This document shows, one piece after another, positions 1 to 4,957 of a DNA stretch of 5,410 nt; position 1 is the stretch's first letter; the number at the start of each line of letters is the position of its first letter. Origin of the DNA: Clostridiales bacterium (lineage in GTDB: Bacteria > Bacillota > Clostridia > Oscillospirales > Oscillospiraceae). Below the pieces are notes generated by a model. It was given only the letters and a program-made list of their open reading frames with translations. It had not been told where the DNA came from and ran no database searches. The translations under genes and the position numbers were made by a program. The DNA lies in the NCBI GenBank assembly GCA_019421525.1, contig JAHZFC010000040.1, positions 9,031-14,440 on the forward strand. The letters run 5' to 3'.

Positions 1-1529
1 ACTTTGAGGTGGCCCAGGTGACCAATGCGGCCGCCTACTATGAGTACACCGCCTATCTGCTGGAGCTGGAGACCGCCACCGACGGCACCGATGAAAACGG
101 CAACAGCGTCAAGCTGGATGCGGACGGCAACGTGATCGAGGAGGTCCCCGCGGTGTCCGCCGACGACATCGGCGTCAAGGCCACCGATACCTACACCCTG
201 GTCTACACCCTGGACTCCCCCTGCTCCTACTTCCTGTCCATGCTGTGCTGGGCTGCCTTCATGCCTGTCAACGGGGACTTCCTGGCCGAGTGCGGGGACA
301 GCTTCGGCACCAGCGCCGAGACCCTGCTCTACTGCGGGCCCTTCATCCTGTCCACCTTCGAGCCCCAGGTCCAGCGGGTCATGACCAAGAACCCCACCTA
401 CTGGGACATCGATAACGTCCACATCGACACCATCCAGATGACCTACAACGCCGAGGCCTCCACCCTGGCCACCCAGATGTATCTGGACGGCTCCGTGGAC
501 TACGCCGACATCAGCGCCGATCTGCTCAGCTCCCTGCTGGAGACCCACAGCGACCAGATCCACTACTCCCGGCCCGACGTGTCCTACTCCTATTGGTACC
601 TGTTCAACTTCGACCCCAACTTCGCCGAGGAGTATGAGCCGGACAACTGGCGCATCGCCGTGAACAACGAGAACTTCCGCCTGTCCATCATGCACGGCCT
701 GGACCGTGTCAACGCCCTTCAGGCCAAGGACGCCAATGACCCGGAGAGCCTGCTGAGCAACACCATCACCCCCCTGGGCGCCGCCTCCGCCTCTCAGGAC
801 TACGCCTACTACGGCGGGCTGGACAAGTACACCAACGGCGAGACCTTTGACGCCGACCTGGCCCTCCAGTATAAGGAGGCTGCCATGGCCGAGCTGGAGG
901 CCGAGGGCTGCACCTTCCCCGTCATCGTCTACTACCCCTATAACCCCAATGAGACCAACTCCGACTCCATGGCCCAGCTGGTGGAGCAGCAGCTGGAGGG
1001 CCTGCTGGGCACCGATTACATCGACGTGGTCATCCAGCAGGGCAACGAGAACTTCCTGACCATGGTCCGCCGCTCCGGGGATTACGGCATCACCCTGTGC
1101 AACTGGGGCGCCGACTACTCCGACGCCTCCGCTTACGTGGTCGATCCCTTCAGCGAGGACTCCAGCTACAGCTTCATCTACGAGAGCGACGACCCGGAGA
1201 CCCAGGCCTATTACCAGGAGTATCTGGACCTGGTGGAGACCGCCCTGGCCATCACCGACGACATCGAGGCCCGGTACGAGACCTTTGCCCAGGCCGAGTG
1301 CGTGTTGCTGGACCACGGCTTCGTCATCCCCATCAAGACCAATGACCGTGAGTACTCCTTCTCCAAGCTCAACCCCCTGGAGGGCTCCTATGCCTCCTTC
1401 GGCTTTGCCACCTCCCGCTATAAATTCCAGCATGTGCTGGAGAAGTCCATGGGCATGGAGGAGTTTGAGCAGGCCTATCAGACCTGGCTGGAGGAGCGCG
1501 ACGCTGCTCTGGCCGCCGCCGCGGAATAA
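1..1529 (+). CDS. oppA: Oligopeptide ABC transporter substrate-binding protein OppA/AmiA-like, 3' part (5' end outside window)
   Basis: This is the extracellular peptide-binding subunit of an Opp/Ami importer (SBP_bac_5 family), which captures oligopeptides and hands them to OppBC. The frame is already open at base 3 and gives 508 residues to TAA at 1527-1529. The GTG at 9 is internal, not a start. Family members usually have about 580-660 residues, so the lipoprotein signal and first lobe segment are probably upstream. Numbering from base 3, conserved blocks are DIGVKATDTYTLVYTL (55-70), the GPFILSTFE block leading to NPTYWDIDNVHID (112-142), NFRLSIMHGLDR (224-235) and NWGADYSDASAYVVDPF (367-383). 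The tail, MEEFEQAYQTWLEERD, resembles the end of streptococcal AmiA as I remember it. An acidic insert lies at about 22-50, and there are seven cysteines (74, 82, 97, 111, 303, 366, 433). Peptide specificity cannot be read from the sequence. The family call is firm; 'peptide' rather than another solute rests on the neighbouring genes. Confidence 0.93.
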   Translation, partial: FEVAQVTNAAAYYEYTAYLLELETATDGTDENGNSVKLDADGNVIEEVPAVSADDIGVKATDTYTLVYTLDSPCSYFLSMLCWAAFMPVNGDFLAECGDSFGTSAETLLYCGPFILSTFEPQVQRVMTKNPTYWDIDNVHIDTIQMTYNAEASTLATQMYLDGSVDYADISADLLSSLLETHSDQIHYSRPDVSYSYWYLFNFDPNFAEEYEPDNWRIAVNNENFRLSIMHGLDRVNALQAKDANDPESLLSNTITPLGAASASQDYAYYGGLDKYTNGETFDADLALQYKEAAMAELEAEGCTFPVIVYYPYNPNETNSDSMAQLVEQQLEGLLGTDYIDVVIQQGNENFLTMVRRSGDYGITLCNWGADYSDASAYVVDPFSEDSSYSFIYESDDPETQAYYQEYLDLVETALAITDDIEARYETFAQAECVLLDHGFVIPIKTNDREYSFSKLNPLEGSYASFGFATSRYKFQHVLEKSMGMEEFEQAYQTWLEERDAALAAAAE

Positions 1530-1542
1530 ACTTGCATCGCTC

Positions 1543-1562
1543 GCGGGGCCTTCGGGCCCCGC
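1543..1562 (+). promoter_or_regulatory. Perfect 8-bp hairpin with TTCG tetraloop after oppA
   Basis: GCGGGGCC (1543-1550) pairs perfectly with GGCCCCGC (1555-1562) around the loop TTCG. The closing C-TTCG-G arrangement is an unusually stable RNA tetraloop. It lies 13 bases after the oppA stop. The bases after it are TCCCC, so there is no U-tract. A role as an mRNA 3' end stabiliser or weak terminator is inferred. Confidence 0.7.
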
Positions 1563-1564
1563 TC

Positions 1565-1583
1565 CCCGGCCGATCGCGCCGGG
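1565..1583 (+). repeat. Short 6-bp inverted repeat
   Basis: CCCGGC (1565-1570) pairs with GCCGGG (1578-1583) around a 7-base loop. It is weak alone and could be chance in such GC-rich DNA. It is listed because it fills the space between two stronger hairpins. Confidence 0.4.
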
Positions 1584-1589
1584 AACTCT

Positions 1590-1624
1590 GGTCCGGACAG
1601 GAGGGACCGCCTCCTGTCCGGACC
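1590..1624 (+). promoter_or_regulatory. Strong 15-bp perfect hairpin between oppA and oppB
   Basis: Bases 1590-1604 (GGTCCGGACAGGAGG) are exactly complementary to 1610-1624, around the 5-base loop GACCG. Fifteen uninterrupted pairs, mostly G-C, are very unlikely by chance. TTCCCC follows rather than a T-run, so it would be an inefficient intrinsic terminator. It is better placed as a barrier protecting the upstream oppA mRNA from 3' exonucleases, or as an attenuator. The AGGAGG in its left arm resembles a ribosome site but has no start codon after it. Confidence 0.78.
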
Positions 1625-1641
1625 TTCCCCGCGGAACCCCT

Positions 1642-1670
1642 GCATCTGCGCCCCGCCGGGGCCCGGATGC
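1642..1670 (+). promoter_or_regulatory. Imperfect 12-bp hairpin upstream of oppB
   Basis: GCATCTG (1642-1648) pairs with CGGATGC (1664-1670), including one T-G wobble. After a C-C mismatch, GCCCC (1650-1654) pairs with GGGGC (1658-1662) around the 3-base loop GCC. It ends 26 bases before the oppB ribosome site and leaves that site free. Confidence 0.55.
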
Positions 1671-1696
1671 GAGGGCTTCGCCCACTCTCCCTTGTC

Positions 1697-1703
1697 AAGG
1701 AGG
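1697..1703 (+). promoter_or_regulatory. Ribosome binding site of oppB (decides the GTG start)
   Basis: AAGGAGG is a full-strength Shine-Dalgarno match, 9 bases ahead of GTG at 1713. An upstream in-frame TTG at 1692 would place this site inside the coding region and has no ribosome site of its own, so the GTG is preferred. Confidence 0.85.
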
Positions 1704-1712
1704 CCGATCACT

Positions 1713-2663
1713 GTGGCAAAATATATCCTCAAACGGGTGCTGAGGTCGCTGATCACCATGGTCATCGTCATCATCATCGTGTTCTCCCTGCTGCGGCTGA
1801 TGCCCATCGAGGGATACTTTGAGAATTTCGACAAGCTCTCTGACACCCAGATCGAGGTGCGGCTCAACGAGCTGGGGCTCAACGACCCCCTCCCCGTCCA
1901 GCTGATCCATTTCTTTCAGCAGCTTTTGAGCGGCGACCTGGGGGACTCCATCAAATTCCGGACCAATGTGCCCATCACCACCATCATCGGCCCGAAGATC
2001 CCCATCTCCCTGTTCATCGGCCTGATCTCCCTGGCCATCGCCCTGGCCCTGGGCCTGCCCCTGGGCATCATGATGGCCAGGAGCACCCGGACGAGGTGGA
2101 AGCTGTGGGACAAGTTCGGCACCGTGTTCATCGTCATCATCCAGGCGGTGCCCTCCGCGGCCTATTACATCCTGATCCAGTTCGCCGGCTCCCAGGGCCT
2201 GAAGCTGCCCATGCTGTTTTCACAGAGCAACCCGGTCAGCTACATCCTGCCCATCTTCTCCCTGGCCCTGGGCAACATCGCCTATTACGCCATGTGGCTG
2301 CGGCGGTACATGGTGGACGAGGCCAACAAGGACTACATCCGCCTGGCCCGGGCCAAGGGCCTGCCCAGCGGTCAGATCTCCCGGAGGCACACCTTCCGCA
2401 ACGCTATGGTCCCCCTGATCCAGTACCTGCCCAACTCCATCCTGTTCACTCTGATGGGCTCGCTGTATGTGGAGTCCCTGTACTCCATCCCCGGCATGGG
2501 CGGATTGCTGGTTACTGCCATCAAGATGCAGGACAATCCTCTGGTCCAGGCCCTGGTCATCATCTATTCCGTCATTTCCATCCTGGGGCTGCTGTTCGGT
2601 GACATCCTTATGGCCATCCTCGATCCCCGGATCAGTTTTGCCAAAAAGGAGGGCGCCCGCTGA
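1713..2663 (+). CDS. oppB: Oligopeptide ABC transporter permease OppB
   Basis: This is one of the two membrane-spanning subunits that form the peptide channel with OppC (BPD_transp_1 family). It has 316 residues from GTG 1713, normal for OppB (about 305-320) and much shorter than streptococcal AmiC, which carries a large extra loop. The N-terminus AKYILKRVLRSLIT leading into a first membrane helix (about 12-30) is typical. Further hydrophobic segments lie near 97-121, 136-157, 175-197, 236-257 and 278-304, giving six helices. Between helices 4 and 5 is the EAA coupling loop (207-234: DYIRLARAKGLPSG, then RNAMVP), which contacts the ATPases. SIPGMGGLL (258-266) is a family hallmark. The TGA stop shares one base with the oppC ATG (TGATG), so the two permeases are probably translationally coupled and made in equal amounts. 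No defect is visible. Confidence 0.95.
   Translation: MAKYILKRVLRSLITMVIVIIIVFSLLRLMPIEGYFENFDKLSDTQIEVRLNELGLNDPLPVQLIHFFQQLLSGDLGDSIKFRTNVPITTIIGPKIPISLFIGLISLAIALALGLPLGIMMARSTRTRWKLWDKFGTVFIVIIQAVPSAAYYILIQFAGSQGLKLPMLFSQSNPVSYILPIFSLALGNIAYYAMWLRRYMVDEANKDYIRLARAKGLPSGQISRRHTFRNAMVPLIQYLPNSILFTLMGSLYVESLYSIPGMGGLLVTAIKMQDNPLVQALVIIYSVISILGLLFGDILMAILDPRISFAKKEGAR
2646..2653 (+). promoter_or_regulatory. Ribosome binding site of oppC within the end of oppB
   Basis: AAGGAGGG lies 9 bases before the ATG at 2663, inside the last codons of oppB (Lys-Lys-Glu-Gly). A strong site combined with a TGATG overlap points to efficient coupled translation. Confidence 0.85.
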
Positions 2664-3682
2664 TGAAACGTTACCGCGACCACAAGACCGACCAGCTGGG
2701 CGACCACCTCACCCAGCAGCTCCGGCAGGAGCTGTCTGCCGCTCCCGCCGCCAGCCAGGACCTGTTCGAGTTCGCCCAGTTCAACGCCGCCGAGGCGGAG
2801 CGGGGGGGCTATTCCAACTACTCCTATTGGGGGGCCACCCTCCGGGCGTTCTTCAAGAACCGGGTAGCCGTGTTTTTCCTGATCGTCATGGTGGCCCTGC
2901 TAGCCTTCACCTTTATCCAGCCCCTCCTCCCCGGCCAGATGGACCCGCTGACCATCCACTATGATGAGAATGGCCGGGTGCTGCAGAACCTCAAGCCCGG
3001 GGAGCAGGGCTATATCTTCGGTACCAACGAGATCGGCCAGGACATCTGGGCCCGGATCTGGTCGGGCACCCGCACCTCGCTGTTCATCGGCTTCACCGTG
3101 GCCTGTGTGGAGGCGGTGGTGGGCATCCTCATGGGGGTGCTGTGGGGCTATGTGCGCAAGCTGGACTTTCTCTTCACCGAGCTGTACAACGTGCTGGACA
3201 ATATCCCCCAGACTCTGCTGCTCATCCTGATCTCCTATATCCTCATGCCCGGGGTGGACACCATCATCTTCGCCCTGTGCCTCACCGGCTGGCTGGGCAT
3301 GGCCCGGTTCATCCGCAACCAGATCATCATCATCCGGGACCGGGACTACAACCTGGCCTCCCGCTGTCTGGGCACCCCCACCCGGCGCATCGTGTTCAAG
3401 AACCTGCTGCCCTATCTGGTGTCCGTCATCACCATGCGCATGGCCCTAGCCATCCCCTCCGCCATCGGCAACGAGGTGTTCGTCACCTATATCGGTATCG
3501 GCCTTCCGGTGAACACCCCCTCCCTGGGCAACCTGATCGACACCGGGCGGAAGCTGATGACCATCCCCTCCCTGCGCTACCAGCTCTATTTCCCGGTGCT
3601 GGTGCTGGCCCTGATCACCATCTCCTTCTACGTCATTGGAAACGCCTTTGCCGACGCGGCGGACCCGAAGAACCATGTGTAA
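2663..3682 (+). CDS. oppC: Oligopeptide ABC transporter permease OppC (AmiD-like)
   Basis: This is the second channel subunit, partner of OppB; it has 339 residues. A soluble N-terminal tail of about 65 residues precedes the first membrane helix (about 66-86). Its YSYWGATLRAFFKN part (53-66) matches the OppC_N style and resembles AmiD. An extracellular loop follows (about 87-136) with GTNEIGQDIWARIWSGTR (120-137), equivalent to the conserved GTDxxGRD block of OppC/DppC. The later helices lie near 137-163, 181-215 (probably two), 249-270 and 310-331. The EAA coupling loop is at 228-250 (DYNLASRCLGTP, then FKNLLP). The C-terminus FADAADPKNHV matches the usual ADAxDP ending. A run of seven G at 2802-2808 falls in codons 47-49. 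The first intergenic hairpin starts two bases after the TAA stop. Confidence 0.95.
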   Translation: MKRYRDHKTDQLGDHLTQQLRQELSAAPAASQDLFEFAQFNAAEAERGGYSNYSYWGATLRAFFKNRVAVFFLIVMVALLAFTFIQPLLPGQMDPLTIHYDENGRVLQNLKPGEQGYIFGTNEIGQDIWARIWSGTRTSLFIGFTVACVEAVVGILMGVLWGYVRKLDFLFTELYNVLDNIPQTLLLILISYILMPGVDTIIFALCLTGWLGMARFIRNQIIIIRDRDYNLASRCLGTPTRRIVFKNLLPYLVSVITMRMALAIPSAIGNEVFVTYIGIGLPVNTPSLGNLIDTGRKLMTIPSLRYQLYFPVLVLALITISFYVIGNAFADAADPKNHV

Positions 3683-3684
3683 CA

Positions 3685-3714
3685 TGTCCAGGGGGGACTT
3701 TGCCCCCCTGGACA
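3685..3714 (+). promoter_or_regulatory. Perfect 12-bp hairpin just after the oppC stop
   Basis: TGTCCAGGGGGG (3685-3696) is exactly complementary to CCCCCCTGGACA (3703-3714), with the 6-base loop ACTTTG. It begins two bases after the oppC stop codon. CGGGAG follows, not a T-run, so it is more likely an mRNA-stabilising or attenuating stem than a full terminator. oppD and oppF complete the same complex, so some read-through, or a separate promoter, must exist. Confidence 0.75.
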
Positions 3715-3750
3715 CGGGAGCGCCGCGCCGCAGGCGGCACAACGCTCCCG
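3715..3750 (+). promoter_or_regulatory. Nested hairpin, 8-bp outer stem and 4-bp inner stem
   Basis: CGGGAGCG (3715-3722) pairs with CGCTCCCG (3743-3750). Inside, GCCG (3727-3730) can pair with CGGC (3735-3738) around the loop CAGG. It directly abuts the preceding hairpin, so the two could stack. Confidence 0.6.
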
Positions 3751-3760
3751 ATACCCCCTT

Positions 3761-3803
3761 CGCCTTTTCACGGAAAAGGCGGCCGTGGCCGCCACGGCCA
3801 CGG
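3761..3803 (+). repeat. Overlapping, partly mutually exclusive inverted repeats
   Basis: CGCCTTTTC (3761-3769) pairs with GAAAAGGCG (3773-3781), loop ACG. Three further stems overlap one another: GGCGGC (3778-3783) with GCCGCC (3788-3793); GGCCGTGG (3781-3788) with CCACGGCC (3792-3799); and CCGTGGCC (3783-3790) with GGCCACGG (3796-3803). Only some can form together; the first and the last are compatible. They could be a switch, or just a by-product of GGCC-rich, low-complexity sequence. Confidence 0.5.
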
Positions 3804-3889
3804 GTCAAGGTGTCCGGTCCAGGTACACGCCCCGGCCCGGACAGCTCGACATTTTCTCTTTGCGCAAAACCCATCTGCTCGGCCTTGCG

Positions 3890-3894
3890 AGGAG
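3890..3894 (+). promoter_or_regulatory. Ribosome binding site of oppD
   Basis: AGGAG lies 7 bases before ATG at 3902. It fixes the start of oppD and argues against the longer open frame that reaches back to 3785. Confidence 0.8.
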
Positions 3895-3901
3895 TGATCC
3901 C

Positions 3902-4957
3902 ATGAACGATACAGAAAACAACATCATCCTCTCCGTCCAGGACCTGGACGTGAGATTTACCCTCCGGGGGCGGACCCTCCACGCCATCCGGGGCGTGTCC
4001 CTGGACGTGTACGCGGGGGAGAGCCTGGCCATCGTGGGGGAATCCGGCTCCGGCAAGTCGGTGTTCGTCAAGACCTTCATGGGCCTGCTGGACGCCAACG
4101 GCTCCATCAGCGGCGGCTCCATCCTCTATGGCGGCCAGGACCTGACCCAGTTCCGCACCGACAAGGACTGGCTGAAGATCCGGGGCCACGAGATCGCCAT
4201 GGTGCTCCAGGACCCCATGACCTCCCTCAACCCCCTCAAGACCATCGGCAAGCAGATCCAGGAGGCGGTGGAGCTCCACCAGGGGCTGAAGGGTGCCGCC
4301 GCCAGGCAGGCGGTGCTGGAGGTGCTGTCCGACGTGGGCATCGACGAGCCCGAGCGCCGCTTCAAGCAGTACCCCCACGAGTTCTCCGGCGGCATGCGCC
4401 AGCGGGTGGTCATCGCCATCGCCGTGGCCTGCCGGCCCAAGATCCTCATCTGCGACGAGCCCACCACCGCCCTGGACGTGACCATCCAGGCCCAGATCCT
4501 GGAGCTGATCAAGCAGATGCAGCAGAAGTACCACCTGACCACCATCTACATCACCCACGACCTGGGGGTGGTGGCCAACGTGGCCGACCGGATCGCCGTG
4601 ATGTATGCCGGGGATATCATCGAGGTGGGCACCTGCGACGAGGTGTTCTACGACCCCAGGCACCCCTACACCTGGGCCCTGCTGTCCTCCCTGCCCCAGC
4701 TGGGGGTCAAGGGGGAGCCGCTGTACTCCATCCAGGGCACGCCCCCCAACCTGTTTTATGAGGTGAAGGGGGATGCCTTCGCCCCCCGGAACCCCCAGGC
4801 GCTGAAGATCGACTTTGTGGAGCGGCCGCCCTTCTTCCAGGTGTCCCCCACCCACAAGGCCCGCACCTGGCTGCTGGACCCCAGGGCCCCCAAGGTGGAG
4901 CCCCCTGAGCACATCCGCGCCCTGCGGGAGAAGGGAGTGAACTCCATTGGCGGCTGA
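3902..4957 (+). CDS. oppD: Oligopeptide ABC transporter ATP-binding protein OppD (AmiE-like)
   Basis: This is a cytoplasmic ATPase subunit that pairs with OppF and drives the OppBC channel; it has 351 residues from ATG 3902. All ABC motifs are intact: Walker A GESGSGKS (46-53), Q-loop Q103 in VLQDPMTSLNP, signature FSGGMRQR (161-168), Walker B ILICDEP (181-187) with catalytic Glu186, D-loop TALD (189-192) and H-loop His219 in ITHDLG. DPRHPYTWALLSSLPQL (251-267) leads into the oligopeptide-transporter C-terminal domain. There, GDAFAPRN (290-297), IDF (303-305) and THKARTWLL (317-325) replace the cysteine pattern that binds a 4Fe-4S cluster in DppD-type proteins. The replacement at each expected ligand position is Asp291, Asn297, Asp304 and Thr322. 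From memory, streptococcal AmiE also lacks these cysteines, so this is a clade trait rather than a defect. The last 11 bases overlap the oppF start. Confidence 0.95.
   Translation: MNDTENNIILSVQDLDVRFTLRGRTLHAIRGVSLDVYAGESLAIVGESGSGKSVFVKTFMGLLDANGSISGGSILYGGQDLTQFRTDKDWLKIRGHEIAMVLQDPMTSLNPLKTIGKQIQEAVELHQGLKGAAARQAVLEVLSDVGIDEPERRFKQYPHEFSGGMRQRVVIAIAVACRPKILICDEPTTALDVTIQAQILELIKQMQQKYHLTTIYITHDLGVVANVADRIAVMYAGDIIEVGTCDEVFYDPRHPYTWALLSSLPQLGVKGEPLYSIQGTPPNLFYEVKGDAFAPRNPQALKIDFVERPPFFQVSPTHKARTWLLDPRAPKVEPPEHIRALREKGVNSIGG
4931..4937 (+). promoter_or_regulatory. Probable ribosome binding site of oppF (decides the TTG start)
   Basis: AAGGGAG lies 9 bases before TTG at 4947, within the end of oppD. 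It is a moderate Shine-Dalgarno match. An in-frame TGA at 4938-4940 blocks any earlier oppF start, so TTG 4947 is the first start codon available, and no ATG or GTG occurs in frame before the conserved domain begins. Confidence 0.65.

Larger units (their letters stand above)
1530..1712 (+). other. oppA-oppB intergenic region with a row of hairpins
   Basis: The gap is 183 bases with no credible gene. By eye it holds at least four GC-rich inverted repeats one after another: 1543-1562, 1565-1583, 1590-1624 and 1642-1670. A weak fifth sits at 1673-1683 (GGGC, loop TTC, GCCC). The oppB ribosome site follows. None of the stems is followed by a clear T-run, so a classic intrinsic terminator is not evident. 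I saw no convincing -35/-10 pair. In binding-protein-dependent importers, hairpins after the binding-protein gene often let it be made in excess of the membrane parts, through RNA stabilisation or partial termination. That role is inferred here. Confidence 0.7.
3683..3901 (+). other. oppC-oppD intergenic region with clustered hairpins
   Basis: The gap is 219 bases with no credible gene. From left to right it holds a 12-bp hairpin (3685-3714), a nested hairpin (3715-3750), a 9-bp hairpin (3761-3781) running into a set of overlapping inverted repeats (3778-3803), and a long-loop repeat TGTCCGG (3811-3817) with CCGGACA (3837-3843). Then comes an AT-richer patch (about 3849-3873) with the 10-base palindrome TTTGCGCAAA (3859-3868), and finally the oppD ribosome site. 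No hairpin has a good T-run after it. The oppD frame is open back to GTG 3785, but that stretch does not look like ABC ATPase sequence. Partial termination, RNA processing or a secondary promoter for oppDF are all possible and undecided. Confidence 0.7.

Noticed and set aside
9..11. GTG 9 as the true start of oppA.
   Set aside because: The frame is open to the window edge, no ribosome site precedes it, and the protein would lack its export signal and first lobe segment.
1590..1624. Calling the 15-bp hairpin a standard intrinsic terminator.
   Set aside because: TTCCCCGC follows the stem, not a T-run, and the downstream genes need to be expressed with oppA.
1692..1712. An earlier oppB start at TTG 1692.
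   Set aside because: It would put the strong AAGGAGG inside the gene and has no ribosome site of its own. GTG 1713 gives the typical OppB N-terminus.
1595..3843. CCGGACAG shared by the two gaps (1594-1601 region and 3837-3844) as evidence of a common repeat element.
   Set aside because: Eight shared bases in GC-rich sequence are easily due to chance, and the surrounding bases do not align.
3785..3901. An in-frame upstream extension of oppD to GTG 3785 (39 more codons).
   Set aside because: The extension covers the hairpin region, is rich in Arg and Pro without ABC ATPase similarity, and has no ribosome site. AGGAG at 3890-3894 serves ATG 3902, whose product begins like AmiE/OppD.
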